Below are positions 16,685 through 24,802 of a stretch of DNA of 64,000 nt, piece by piece. The stretch is from Bacillota bacterium (GTDB taxonomy: Bacteria; Bacillota; Clostridia; Oscillospirales; Ruminococcaceae). Positions within the stretch are counted from its first letter, which is position 1. Every line of letters begins with the position of its first letter. A model generated the notes under the pieces. That model was not told the DNA's origin. It made no database searches and worked only from the letters and a program-made list of their open reading frames with translations. Both the position numbers and the translations under genes were made by a program. The stretch covers positions 1 through 64,000 of the forward strand of contig JAEWWT010000027.1 of assembly GCA_023396225.1 (NCBI GenBank), read 5' to 3'.

Positions 16685-17494
16685 TCACACCCTGCTTATT
16701 CTTATTTTATCTATTATAACTTTACTGTCAATATTATAAAGGTTATCCATTAAAGCGACCTTAAAGCTGCCTGTTCCATGAGTATTTGATGACATTTCTC
16801 CCGCAATGCCTAAAACAGCTGCCCCTGTAAGTGCCGCTCCAAGTATATCACTGCATGAAAGATAGCCAGCCGTAAGAACATTCAGCATACAGCCTGTTCC
16901 TGTTACAAGAGGGAGCATATCACACCCGTTATAAATCAGAAGCGTTTCTATCCCGTCAGAAATTATATCGGTTTTGCCGCTTGCAAGAATTACAGCACCT
17001 GTTTTTAAGGCAAGGTTTTTTACTGTGGCAACATTATCCTCAAGACAAATATCATTTTTACCTGCATTAATACTTTGGGCAGTATACTTTTCACCTGAAA
17101 GCGCCATTATTTCAGAAATGTTACCCTTAATAATATCAGGGTGAACTTTTGAAATATAATTCTTTGCGAAGTCAAGCCGCAGTTTGCTGCAGCATACACC
17201 GACTACATCAATTATCTGCGGAATATTGTGTTCTTTTGCGGTCATACCCGACAGCATAATTGATTTAAGCCTTGTATCTGTTATGTTTCCGAGATTTGCG
17301 GCAAATGCATTTGATACTGCTGTTATCTCACTTACCTCATCTGGGTGTTGGGCCATTATAGGGTTTCCGCCTACAGACAGCACTGCATTAGCACAATCAT
17401 TTATTGATATAGGGTTTGTTATGCAGTGTATCAGCGGAGCAGATTTTTTTACATGCTCCGTTATAAAACATATTCTGTTTATAATATTAATCAT
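16685..17494 (-). CDS. thiM: Hydroxyethylthiazole kinase
   Basis: ThiM phosphorylates salvaged hydroxyethylthiazole for ThiE. The 269-residue protein carries PLIHCITNPISINDCANAVLSVGGNPIMAQHPDEV (substrate region), KGNISEIMALSG and the ATP/catalytic loop VTGTGCMLNVLTAGYL with the conserved Cys. The operon contains this salvage kinase and the thiazole transporter ThiW but no ThiG/ThiS here, so within this locus thiazole comes from salvage while pyrimidine is made by ThiC. It follows thiW closely (3-base gap). Confidence 0.95.
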   Translation of the reverse strand: MINIINRICFITEHVKKSAPLIHCITNPISINDCANAVLSVGGNPIMAQHPDEVSEITAVSNAFAANLGNITDTRLKSIMLSGMTAKEHNIPQIIDVVGVCCSKLRLDFAKNYISKVHPDIIKGNISEIMALSGEKYTAQSINAGKNDICLEDNVATVKNLALKTGAVILASGKTDIISDGIETLLIYNGCDMLPLVTGTGCMLNVLTAGYLSCSDILGAALTGAAVLGIAGEMSSNTHGTGSFKVALMDNLYNIDSKVIIDKIRISRV

Positions 17495-17497
17495 AAC

Positions 17498-18223
17498 TTA
17501 ATCCTTGCTGATTTTACTTTGTTTGATAACAAAATACACAATGGCCGTGATTATCAAGCATGTAAGGGGTATGTAAGGCAAAAACAAAGCCCAGCCAGTT
17601 GATATGCTAAGTATTAGTTTTACAACAATAAGTATTACAAGATAGCCGATAACACCTAATGCAGCTATTCCCAAAGAGTCAGATAAAACGCTGTCATTTG
17701 ATTCATATGCAGCAGAGCCCAGAGCCTTCTGCATCTTTACAAGCATTCTTATTTTGCTTAATTGTTTGAGAAAAACATACGCAATGCTGCCTCCTATAAG
17801 CGTCGCCGTAATGAACGACGGAATATAGAACAGCCAAGAAAGCCCCTCCCTGTTCCATATGAAAGTCATTACAGGATAAGATACGATTGCACCGATAATA
17901 CCTGTTCCCATAACTTCTCCAATAACAGCAAAAATAAGATTTCCCTTAGAAAAGCGATAAAGCATGCCTGAAAGGAATGCCCCGAAAACTGCTCCTGTGA
18001 GTGCAAGAGGAGGGATACCCATAAGTGTCATTCTAATAATGCCTATTAGGAATGCACACAGCAGTGAATACCACGGACCAAGAAGAACTGCACATACAAC
18101 GTTAATAAGATGTGCCATAGGACACATTCCCTCAACTCTTAGAATAGGGGATATTACCACTCCGATAGCGACAAGCATTGAGAGTGTGACGAGTTTCTGC
18201 AATGTGGTTTTTCTGTTTTCCAT
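17498..18223 (-). CDS. thiW: ThiW, ECF-type thiazole/thiamin precursor transporter S component
   Basis: The 241-residue membrane protein has six predicted helices. It has the ThiW-like start LVTLSMLVAIGVVISPILRVEGMCPMAHLINVVCAVLLGPWYS, then ALTGAVFGAFLSGMLYR and SYPVMTFIWNREGLSWLFYIPSFITATLIGG. ThiW proteins are TPP-riboswitch-controlled S components believed to bring in the thiazole moiety and need a shared energising module encoded elsewhere. I choose ATG 18223, preceded by AAAGAGG, and not the upstream ATG at 18322, which would add a non-membrane tail overlapping the leader. An unusual TPP-like element lies upstream. Confidence 0.88.
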   Translation of the reverse strand: MENRKTTLQKLVTLSMLVAIGVVISPILRVEGMCPMAHLINVVCAVLLGPWYSLLCAFLIGIIRMTLMGIPPLALTGAVFGAFLSGMLYRFSKGNLIFAVIGEVMGTGIIGAIVSYPVMTFIWNREGLSWLFYIPSFITATLIGGSIAYVFLKQLSKIRMLVKMQKALGSAAYESNDSVLSDSLGIAALGVIGYLVILIVVKLILSISTGWALFLPYIPLTCLIITAIVYFVIKQSKISKD

Positions 18224-18346
18224 TGTTTTTACCTCTTTCATTTTACTGTGTAGGTTATCTGGACAGTTATGCTTTGCACAGTGTATATAAAAGAAGTCAA
18301 AGCAGTGCCGCAAATCTGACAAGCATATACTTAGATAAAAAATATA

Positions 18347-18478
18347 CCTATACAGATAACCTTAAACTATAGGTCGGTCGAAGCTTTAAGCTTCCTCTCA
18401 TCCTGTAACACAGGCTCCCTCGCAGCTTTACAATGAATAACTTTTGCAGGGCGCTCCCCCTCCAAAAGACGGAATAAA
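18347..18478 (-). promoter_or_regulatory. TPP-riboswitch-like element before thiW, degenerate 3' half
   Basis: On the minus strand the leader shows the first half of a TPP aptamer: GGGAGCCTGTGTTACAGG, then the TGAGAGG box and an AAGC/GCTT hairpin closed by CGACC. The usual second half (CTGATCTGG and AATGCCAG boxes, pyrophosphate helix) is not there. Instead CCTATA and TATAGG (18347-18373) form a stem followed by TATATTTTTT, a terminator-like end. An extra GGGGGAGCGCCCTGC hairpin precedes it. It is either a decayed or a divergent TPP switch. Confidence 0.5.
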
Positions 18479-18521
18479 TCCGCAGTGCGTATTAATATGA
18501 TCGTATATAAATTAAATTCAG

Positions 18522-19835
18522 TTACTTTTCAGTACAGAATTCAACTTTCTTTCCCTCGAGTATCATATTTGTTGTCCGTACAGCACACATTTTGCCGCAC
18601 ATTGAGCAGGTATGTCTGTCAGCAGGCGGGGTGCTTTCAAAGTATTCTTTTGCCTTTTCTTTGTCAAAAGAAATTTCAAACATTTCGTCCCAGTTGACCT
18701 TGTGTCTTGCGTCAGCCATTTTATTGTCAAGATCACGTGAATGAGGAATCCCTTTTGCTATATCCGCTGCATGAGCAGCAATTTTTACCGCAATGATACC
18801 CTCCTTAACATCATTTAAGTCAGGCAAACGCAAATGCTCTGCAGGTGTAACATAGCACAGAAAGTCTGCTCCGCTTGCAGCAGCTATTGCACCGCCTATG
18901 GCAGATGTAATATGGTCGTATCCAGGGAAAATATCAGTAACTAATGGACCAAGAACGTAGAAAGGGGCATTATGGCATATCCTTTTTTCCAGCTTCATAT
19001 TTGCTTCAATTTCATTCATTGCCATATGTCCGGGACCTTCTATCATCACTTGAACATCTTTTGCCCAGGCTCTTTCAGTCAGAGCACCAAGCTCAATAAG
19101 TTCTGATATCTGACCTGCGTCAGAGCTGTCGTCTATGCAGCCGGGACGAAGTGCGTCACCGAGGCTTATTGTAACATCATATTGCCTCAGAATTTCAAGC
19201 ACGTCATCATAATATTCATAGAATGGATTTTCATTTCCTGTCATCTCCATCCATGCAAATAAAAGAGAACCTCCTCTTGAAACGATATTCATTTTTCGTT
19301 TGTCACGCTTAAAGGCTTCAACACATCTTTTATTTATTCCTGCATGAATAGTCATAAAGTCAACACCTTCTTTGGCATGAGCTTCAACCACTTTAAGAAA
19401 ATCTTTTGCAGTTATTTCAAGTAAATCTTTTTCAAGGTATCCTATTGCATCATACATAGGAACTGTTCCTATCATAGCACTTGACATTTCAATAAGCTGC
19501 CTGCGGAAAGTGTTGGTTTTTCCATAGTTACTCAAGTCCATAATTGCTTCAGCACCAAATTTAAGTGACATTTTAACCTTTTCAAATTCCATATCATAAT
19601 TTTTACAGTCACCTGAAATTCCTAAATTGACATTTATTTTTGTTCTGAGTCCTGTACCTATTCCCTCCGGTGACAATGACTTATGATTGATATTTGCAGG
19701 AATAACAACTTGACCGCAGGCGATAAAATCTCTTAATTTATCCGCATCAATGTATTCCTTATCGGCAACAGTTTTCATTTCAGATGTTATTATTCCTTTT
19801 TTGGCAGCTTCCATTTGGGTTTTGTAGTTTTTCAA
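18522..19835 (-). CDS. thiC: Phosphomethylpyrimidine synthase
   Basis: ThiC converts aminoimidazole ribotide to HMP phosphate in a radical SAM reaction. The 437-residue protein has GTGLRTKINVNLGIS, IMDLSNYGKTNTFRRQLI, FMTIHAGINKRCVEAFKRDKRKMNIVSRGGS, LGDALRPGCIDDSSDAGQ, MIEGPGHM and the C-terminal cluster motif CSMCGKMC (C-x2-C-x4-C) near residue 410. This is the short bacterial form without the long N-terminal domain. It begins at TTG 19835 behind AAGGAGAGG. Transcription starts about 170 bases upstream and passes through a canonical TPP riboswitch with a terminator. Confidence 0.97.
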   Translation of the reverse strand: MKNYKTQMEAAKKGIITSEMKTVADKEYIDADKLRDFIACGQVVIPANINHKSLSPEGIGTGLRTKINVNLGISGDCKNYDMEFEKVKMSLKFGAEAIMDLSNYGKTNTFRRQLIEMSSAMIGTVPMYDAIGYLEKDLLEITAKDFLKVVEAHAKEGVDFMTIHAGINKRCVEAFKRDKRKMNIVSRGGSLLFAWMEMTGNENPFYEYYDDVLEILRQYDVTISLGDALRPGCIDDSSDAGQISELIELGALTERAWAKDVQVMIEGPGHMAMNEIEANMKLEKRICHNAPFYVLGPLVTDIFPGYDHITSAIGGAIAAASGADFLCYVTPAEHLRLPDLNDVKEGIIAVKIAAHAADIAKGIPHSRDLDNKMADARHKVNWDEMFEISFDKEKAKEYFESTPPADRHTCSMCGKMCAVRTTNMILEGKKVEFCTEK

Positions 19836-19850
19836 ACAAACCTCTCCTTA

Positions 19851-19887
19851 CAAAAAAATAAGGGGAAATACCTAAAAGGTATTTCCC
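19851..19887 (-). terminator. Riboswitch-controlled terminator of thiC
   Basis: GGGAAATACC (19863-19872) and its complement at 19878-19887 form a 10-bp stem, followed on the minus strand by CCTTATTTTTTT. It lies between the TPP aptamer and the thiC ribosome site, the usual expression platform of a transcription-terminating switch. Confidence 0.8.
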
Positions 19888-19908
19888 GCAAAAGTTACAA
19901 TAAATTAT

Positions 19909-19993
19909 AGCTTCCTACGTTGGCATTACCCAAATCAGGTTTAAGGGTCGAAGTTCAATTACTTCCTCTCAGCCTGATAACAAGCTCCCCTGA
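19909..19993 (-). promoter_or_regulatory. TPP riboswitch aptamer before thiC
   Basis: The minus strand carries all TPP aptamer landmarks: AGGGGAGCTTG, the CAGGCTGAGAGGAAG box, CTTCGACCC, AACCTGATTTGGGTAATGCC and the closing AACGTAGGAAGC. TPP binding is expected to expose the downstream terminator at 19851-19887 and shut off thiC when thiamin is plentiful. Confidence 0.96.
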
Positions 19994-20009
19994 GTATTAA
20001 TTTTTTTAA

Positions 20010-20038
20010 ATTATAGCACAGTATAAATTATTTGTCAA
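20010..20038 (-). promoter_or_regulatory. Sigma-A promoter of thiC
   Basis: On the minus strand TTGACA (20038-20033) and TATAAT (20015-20010) are separated by exactly 17 bases, a perfect housekeeping promoter, placed about 20 bases upstream of the TPP riboswitch. Confidence 0.9.
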
Positions 20039-20198
20039 ATAACAATGGCAACGCTTTTAAAGTAAAATGTTAGATTAGGCATATTTATAAATGGTATTAC
20101 TTGTTGGGGACATATCATCTATATTGTATAGTATAGTTTATTGAGCTTGAAAATAGTTTTTAATTATATAATATCATGGGTTATTGTCTATTCGTTTC

Positions 20199-20227
20199 TT
20201 GACATAAGTTCATAATCAAGATATAAT
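20199..20227 (+). promoter_or_regulatory. Sigma-A promoter of the YibE/F gene
   Basis: TTGACA at 20199-20204 and TATAAT at 20222-20227 are 17 bases apart, about 45 bases before the start codon at 20280. The region 20041-20198, between the divergent thiC promoter and this one, shows nothing else recognisable. Confidence 0.88.
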
Positions 20228-20279
20228 ATGTATATTATAAAAATCAGTGAAAAATTAAGAATTTAGGTAAATTGAAATT

Positions 20280-21446
20280 ATGAATAAAAAAATTATTTTT
20301 AGAGCAGTAATATATGTTTCTGTACTGCTTTTTTCTTTTTTGTTTATTTTAATTGGTAATATACTATGCAGGGTTGACAGATCCAACGGTGTTACTGAGT
20401 ATTATTCAGCTAAGGTTATTTTTGTGGGAGAAGTTAATACAGAAAATGCTACCTGGGAAGGAGCTGAAGATACAGTTGCTTCAAAAACAATTAATTTTAT
20501 AGCTGAAATTACTGATGATGAATATCAAGACTATGAAATATCAATGCAGCAGCATATTGACTGTTTATATTCAATTCCAAAAAAGCAAGTAGAAGTCAAT
20601 GATAAAATAGTAGTAAGCAGGTCTGAGGATCAGGATACAAAAACTGTATCGTGGGATTTTGTTGATTATAACCGTATTTCATATGTTATTGTGCTGTGTA
20701 TATTGTTTTTTGTCTTAATTATTATAATAGGACGGCGTAAAGGAATATCAACACTCATATCGCTTGCAATAACTGTGCTTGTAATATTTATGGTGTTTAT
20801 TCCTTCTGTGCTTAAAGGATATAATATATATGTTTCTACCATTATTATAAGTGTATTTATAATATTAATGAGCTTTTTGCTGATAAACGGTGCGGATAAA
20901 AAAACGTTATGTGCAGTTCTCGGTAATGTTTGTGGTGTGGCAATTGCAGGAGTTCTTGCAATAATATTTGAAAGAGTATCAAGACTTACGGGAATAGTTG
21001 ATCAGGATTATCTATTCTTGAATTTTCTTGATTCGGGAAAAGCTCTTGATTTAAAAGCTCTTGTGTGGAGCGGAGTTGTCATAGGCTCTCTTGGCGCTGT
21101 TATGGACATTGCAATGTCCATAGCGTCTTCGGTAAATGAACTTTCTGAAACAATGCACAATAAATCCTTTGCAAAGCTTTTTAAAAGCGGAATGAATATA
21201 GGTCGAGATGCAATAGGAACTATGACAAATACACTTATTCTTGCATATATAGGGGGCTCACTTTCTACTGTTCTGTTACTTGTTTCATACAAAAACAGCT
21301 TTATTTATCTATTCAATCTTGAAATGATAATTGTTGAAATTATGCAGGGGGTTATAGGAAGTATAGGAATTCTTATTGCTGTTCCACTTACAACTCTTAT
21401 GTCAGCGTATTTTTTTAGTAAAAAGTCTAAAGAAAAAACAATATAA
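20280..21446 (+). CDS. YibE/F-family multipass membrane protein
   Basis: The 388-residue protein has an N-terminal signal-anchor helix (residues about 7-28), an extracytoplasmic beta-rich domain (to about 130) and then about seven membrane helices. Motifs include FFVLIIIIGRRKGISTLISLAITVLVIFMV, VWSGVVIGSLGAVMDIAMSIASSV and SGMNIGRDAIGTMTNTLILAYIGG, the last two being the conserved YibE/F core. Function is unknown; the family is often considered a transporter. It has its own perfect promoter. The DUF134 gene follows 24 bases later and shares the transcript. Confidence 0.88.
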   Translation: MNKKIIFRAVIYVSVLLFSFLFILIGNILCRVDRSNGVTEYYSAKVIFVGEVNTENATWEGAEDTVASKTINFIAEITDDEYQDYEISMQQHIDCLYSIPKKQVEVNDKIVVSRSEDQDTKTVSWDFVDYNRISYVIVLCILFFVLIIIIGRRKGISTLISLAITVLVIFMVFIPSVLKGYNIYVSTIIISVFIILMSFLLINGADKKTLCAVLGNVCGVAIAGVLAIIFERVSRLTGIVDQDYLFLNFLDSGKALDLKALVWSGVVIGSLGAVMDIAMSIASSVNELSETMHNKSFAKLFKSGMNIGRDAIGTMTNTLILAYIGGSLSTVLLLVSYKNSFIYLFNLEMIIVEIMQGVIGSIGILIAVPLTTLMSAYFFSKKSKEKTI

Positions 21447-21470
21447 TTATTGGATATACGGAGGTGCATT

Positions 21471-21944
21471 ATGGCACGGCCAGTTAAATGGAGAAAAATC
21501 GAAAATATACCGACAATACCATATTTTGTACCATCTGATAGTGATATAGATGAGATTCCGGGAAATATTTTAAAACTTGAAGAGCTTGAAGCTGTTCGTC
21601 TTAAAGACCTTGAGGGACTTGAACAAGAAGAATGTGCTGCAAAAATGGAGGTTTCTCGTCCAACATTTCAAAGAATTCTTATTTCAGCAAGAGAAAAGAT
21701 TACAGACAGTCTTGTTAATGGAAAAACGCTGAAAATTGAAGGTGGTAATTTTACAAGAAATATATGTCCGGTAAAATGTGAAGACTGCGGTAAGGAATGG
21801 TCAGAAAGCTTTGAGAAGCTGGATATAATTAAGAATGGGGAATATATATGTCCGTCTTGTGGTTCCAGTCATGTTGAGTGCATTAAGAAATGTGGAGAAA
21901 AGTTTTGTAATAAAAATTGCCGACGTCATTGCGGAGAAATATAG
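21471..21944 (+). CDS. DUF134 (UPF0251) DNA-binding protein with C-terminal zinc ribbon
   Basis: The 157-residue protein opens with the UPF0251 signature ARPVKWRKIENIPTIPYF, a helix-turn-helix (LKDLEGLEQEECAAKMEVSRPTFQRILISAREKI) and a Cys-rich end with paired CxxC motifs (CEDCGKEW, CPSCGSSH, then CIKKCGEKFCNKNCRRHC). The start ATG 21471 has GGAGG 7 bases upstream; the earlier ATG at 21450 lacks a ribosome site. Members are thought to be transcription factors and very often lie beside NifX-like, DUF5320 and ferredoxin-ATPase genes, as here. It is a good candidate regulator of the shared operator sites at 21999 and 22345. Confidence 0.88.
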   Translation: MARPVKWRKIENIPTIPYFVPSDSDIDEIPGNILKLEELEAVRLKDLEGLEQEECAAKMEVSRPTFQRILISAREKITDSLVNGKTLKIEGGNFTRNICPVKCEDCGKEWSESFEKLDIIKNGEYICPSCGSSHVECIKKCGEKFCNKNCRRHCGEI

Positions 21945-21953
21945 AATAGTTAC

Positions 21954-21985
21954 CCGGTTATCTTTTAAAGATAGCCGGAATTTTT
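21954..21985 (+). terminator. Terminator after DUF134
   Basis: CCGGTTATCTT (21954-21964) and AAGATAGCCGG (21968-21978) form an 11-bp stem with one G-T wobble, followed by AATTTTTTT. It separates the YibE-DUF134 unit from the DUF5320 promoter. Confidence 0.85.
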
Positions 21986-21997
21986 TTATAAATAGTT

Positions 21998-22047
21998 ATT
22001 GACATATGCTCAAAATTGTGGTATCGTAGTTATGGACATATGTCAAT
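21998..22047 (+). promoter_or_regulatory. Promoter and palindromic operator of DUF5320 gene
   Basis: TTGACA (21999-22004), 17 bases, TATCGT (22022-22027). The -35 lies in ATTGACATATG (21998-22008), whose exact complement CATATGTCAAT recurs at 22037-22047 around the likely start point, a 50-base dyad. The block TTGACATATG-nn-CAAAAT-n-GTG-n-TA is repeated at the promoter at 22345, so one regulator probably controls both. Confidence 0.7.
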
Positions 22048-22071
22048 AATATATTTTAAGGAGGTGATATT

Positions 22072-22299
22072 ATGCCTGGAATGGATGGGATGGGTCCAAT
22101 GGGGTTTGGATCACAGACTGGAAGAGGTATGGGTTTATGCAGAAATACTTTGGGGAATGCAATATTAGGTTGCAGACGAGGATTACGGAGAAGCTGTTCG
22201 CAATCTTATGTCAGAAATGCAGAAAGCTTAAAACAATACGAGAATCAACTTGAAAAAAGACTCAGTGAAGTAAGAAGCCAGATTGAAAAGCTGCATTAG
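22072..22299 (+). CDS. DUF5320 small protein
   Basis: The 75-residue product begins with the characteristic glycine/methionine-rich stretch MPGMDGMGPMGFGSQTGRGMG with a Cys following, and ends in a coiled-coil-like helix (SLKQYENQLEKRLSEVRSQIEKLH). DUF5320 proteins are of unknown function but recur next to NifX-like and ferredoxin-ATPase genes in anaerobes. Start ATG 22072 lies behind AAGGAGGTG. It has its own promoter with a palindromic operator and its own terminator, so it is made as a single-gene mRNA. Confidence 0.9.
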   Translation: MPGMDGMGPMGFGSQTGRGMGLCRNTLGNAILGCRRGLRRSCSQSYVRNAESLKQYENQLEKRLSEVRSQIEKLH

Positions 22300-22310
22300 T
22301 TATTGAAGGG

Positions 22311-22335
22311 GGGCAGAAAACATCTGCCCTCTTTT
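22311..22335 (+). terminator. Terminator after DUF5320
   Basis: GGGCAGA and TCTGCCC (22311-22329) form a 7-bp stem extended by flanking G-rich/C-rich bases, followed by TCTTTTATTT. Confidence 0.75.
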
Positions 22336-22344
22336 ATTTATATA

Positions 22345-22373
22345 TTGACATATGACCAAAATGGTGATAAAAT
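22345..22373 (+). promoter_or_regulatory. Promoter of the MBL/SCIFF-maturase operon
   Basis: TTGACA (22345-22350), 17 bases, TAAAAT (22368-22373). The sequence from TTGACATATG through CAAAAT and GTG matches the DUF5320 promoter nearly base for base, and a second CATAAGACCATAAT copy follows at about 22380. The start codon is 38 bases on. Confidence 0.78.
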
Positions 22374-22410
22374 ATTGGGCATAAGACCATAATAGATAAG
22401 GTGGCTGAAA

Positions 22411-23223
22411 ATGAAAGTTCATATACTGACAGAAAATAGAACAAGTAAAGGAAAGTTTCTTGCAGAGCATGGATTGTCTTTGTTTATTGAACATAACGGT
22501 ATGAATATTCTTTTTGATGCAGGACAAACAGATGTGTATTGTCATAATGCAGGCATTATGGGTGTTGATTTAGGCAAAACAGATTGCATTGTACTAAGTC
22601 ATGGACATTATGACCATTGCGGCGGCTATGTTCATTTTCCTGTTGCAGATCAATATCCTGTTACTTATGTAAGGGGAAAAGCTTTTGATAGAAAGTTTAC
22701 AAAAGATAAAAATGGTTACAGAGAAATAGGAATACCATGGAAGTATGAAGATTATAAAGATAGAATTATTTTTACTGGAGAGAAAACGCAGATAGCAGAA
22801 AATGTTTATCTTTGTTCAGATATACCTTTTACTGTGCCTTTTGAAGAACCATTCAAAGGATTGCTTATTCAGGACGGGGAAGAAAAGATTGTTGATAAAA
22901 TGTCAGACGAGCAAATGCTTGTGTTTGAAACAGAAAAAGGACTTGTTATTTTTATCGGATGCAGTCATCCGGGAATTGCAAACTGCCTAAGCTATGCAAT
23001 GAAGCTGTTCCCTGACAAGAAGATAAATACAGTGTTTGCAGGAATGCACCTTGAAGTCGTAAGCGATGAAAGATTTGAAAAGACCGTTGATGTTCTTAAA
23101 AAACTTGATATTGAAAGAATTATTCCTGTTCACTGTACAGGGGTTATTAAATCTTGTGAAATAAAGCGTGTATTTGGAGAAAAGTGCAGTATTTATGGTG
23201 TGGGAGATAGTTTTGAAATATAA
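22411..23223 (+). CDS. MBL-fold metallohydrolase
   Basis: The 270-residue protein has the metallo-beta-lactamase metal motif LSHGHYDHCGG (H-x-H-x-D-H, about residue 70), a later metal His in GCSHPGI and a last in PVHCTG. It belongs to the branch that includes archaeal dihydropterin/RFA-P-synthase-like proteins (ILTENRTSKGKFLAEHGLSLFIEHNG). Its substrate is unknown. It lies between DUF5320 and the SCIFF maturase and ends 23 bases before the latter, so they are probably co-transcribed from the promoter at 22345. Confidence 0.87.
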   Translation: MKVHILTENRTSKGKFLAEHGLSLFIEHNGMNILFDAGQTDVYCHNAGIMGVDLGKTDCIVLSHGHYDHCGGYVHFPVADQYPVTYVRGKAFDRKFTKDKNGYREIGIPWKYEDYKDRIIFTGEKTQIAENVYLCSDIPFTVPFEEPFKGLLIQDGEEKIVDKMSDEQMLVFETEKGLVIFIGCSHPGIANCLSYAMKLFPDKKINTVFAGMHLEVVSDERFEKTVDVLKKLDIERIIPVHCTGVIKSCEIKRVFGEKCSIYGVGDSFEI

Positions 23224-23246
23224 TTTAATAAAAGGAAGATAAGACA

Positions 23247-24638
23247 TTGGTTCATACGTATATATTAAACGATTGCTATATAGCAATTGACGGCAACAGC
23301 GGAAGTATTCATCTTATTGATGAAATAACTTATGATATTTTAAAGGATTCCGAGGAATTGCCTGAGCTTTCACAAACACTAGAAAGATTAAATAAAAAGT
23401 ATCCTGTTAAAGAAATTGAGGATGCTTATAATGAAGTAATTGAACTTAAAAATGATGATGCTCTTTTTACAAATAATCAAGATTTAGAAAATCTGGCACA
23501 TTCTAAAGATATTAATACAAGTGTGAAGGCAATGTGCCTTCATGTGTCACATGATTGTAATTTGAGATGTGAATACTGTTTTGCATCTGAGGGAGATTAT
23601 AATTGCGGACGAAAACTTATGAGTATTGAAACAGCGAAAAAGGCTGTGGATTATCTTATTGAAAATTCAAAAGGCAGATCTCACATTGAGATAGATTTCT
23701 TTGGCGGTGAGCCAATGATGAATTTTGATGTTGTGAAAGAAACAGTCGCATATGGAAGAAGTCTTGAAAAAAGTACGGGTAAGAAGTTCTGGTTTACAAC
23801 AACAACTAATGGCACTTTGATGAATAAGGAACGAATTGATTTTATCAACGAAAACATGGATAATGTAGTTATCAGTGTTGACGGGCGGAAAGAAGTGCAT
23901 GATAAAATAAGACATGACTGTGCAGGAAATGGTAGTTATGACAGGATAATTCCTAATGCTAAAAAGCTTGTTGATGAGAGAAACGGTAAAAGCTATTTTA
24001 TAAGAGGAACTTTTACTGCAAAAAACAAGGATTTTTCAAATGATGTTATGCATCTTGCTGACTTAGGGTTTAAAGAAATATCTGTTGAGCCTGTTGTGGG
24101 TTCTGGAAGTGATTTGTATTTTACAGAAGCGGATGTTCCTGAACTATTGGATGAATACGAAAGTCTTGCATTAAGGTATCTTGATAGGTTATCTAAGGGT
24201 GATGATTTCCGTTTTTATCATTTCAATATTAATCTTTATGACGGACCATGTTTGTTTAAAAGAATAACTGCTTGCGGTGCAGGATATGAATATGTTGCAG
24301 TTGATCCTGATGGAAAGATTTTTCCGTGCCATCAGTTTGTAGGTCATGATGAGTTTTCAATAGGTGATATAAATACTGGCATAACAAAACCTGAACTCGG
24401 AAAAGAGTTTCAGCAGAATAATATTTTTAAAAAGCCAAAATGCCGTGATTGCTGGGCAAAGCTTTTCTGCTCTGGCGGATGTCATGCAAATGCGTTTTTT
24501 ACAAACGGCAGTATTTATGAGCCAAATGAATTAAGCTGTACTTTGCAGAAAAAGAGAATAGAATGTGCTGTAATGATTCAGATTAAGTTGGAATCTGAAA
24601 AATCAGAAAAAAATAAGAAAGATTATGTTTTGCAGTAA
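23247..24638 (+). CDS. Radical SAM/SPASM SCIFF-peptide thioether maturase (CteB-like)
   Basis: The 463-residue enzyme has an N-terminal peptide-recognition domain (VHTYILNDCYIAIDGNSGSIHLID), the radical SAM motif C-x3-C-x2-C in CNLRCEYCF, and a SPASM region (CGAGYEYVAVDPDGKIFPCHQFVG, CRDCWAKLFCSGGCHANA, CTLQKKRIECA). These match the maturases that put Cys-Thr thioether links into SCIFF (six cysteines in forty-five) ribosomal peptides of Clostridia. It starts at TTG 23247 behind AAAGGAAG. The short Cys-rich precursor that normally lies just upstream is not present: the upstream neighbour is the MBL gene, 23 bases away. Confidence 0.9.
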   Translation: MVHTYILNDCYIAIDGNSGSIHLIDEITYDILKDSEELPELSQTLERLNKKYPVKEIEDAYNEVIELKNDDALFTNNQDLENLAHSKDINTSVKAMCLHVSHDCNLRCEYCFASEGDYNCGRKLMSIETAKKAVDYLIENSKGRSHIEIDFFGGEPMMNFDVVKETVAYGRSLEKSTGKKFWFTTTTNGTLMNKERIDFINENMDNVVISVDGRKEVHDKIRHDCAGNGSYDRIIPNAKKLVDERNGKSYFIRGTFTAKNKDFSNDVMHLADLGFKEISVEPVVGSGSDLYFTEADVPELLDEYESLALRYLDRLSKGDDFRFYHFNINLYDGPCLFKRITACGAGYEYVAVDPDGKIFPCHQFVGHDEFSIGDINTGITKPELGKEFQQNNIFKKPKCRDCWAKLFCSGGCHANAFFTNGSIYEPNELSCTLQKKRIECAVMIQIKLESEKSEKNKKDYVLQ

Positions 24639-24802
24639 TTTTATACAAGTCAACAGAGCGTTTTATGACTTCAATAATTTTAGGATGCGTAGTTTGAGTT
24701 GAAAGTCTCGGTATGTCAGAAGATTAGGTATGCAATGTCGTACTTAATTTATATTTAAAGTTCAAAAATTATTAAAAAATAAACAGAAAGTAAGGTGCTT
24801 TT

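Noticed and set aside
24639..24802. SCIFF precursor gene downstream of the maturase
   Set aside because: No frame with clustered cysteines and a ribosome site can be found in this gap on either strand.
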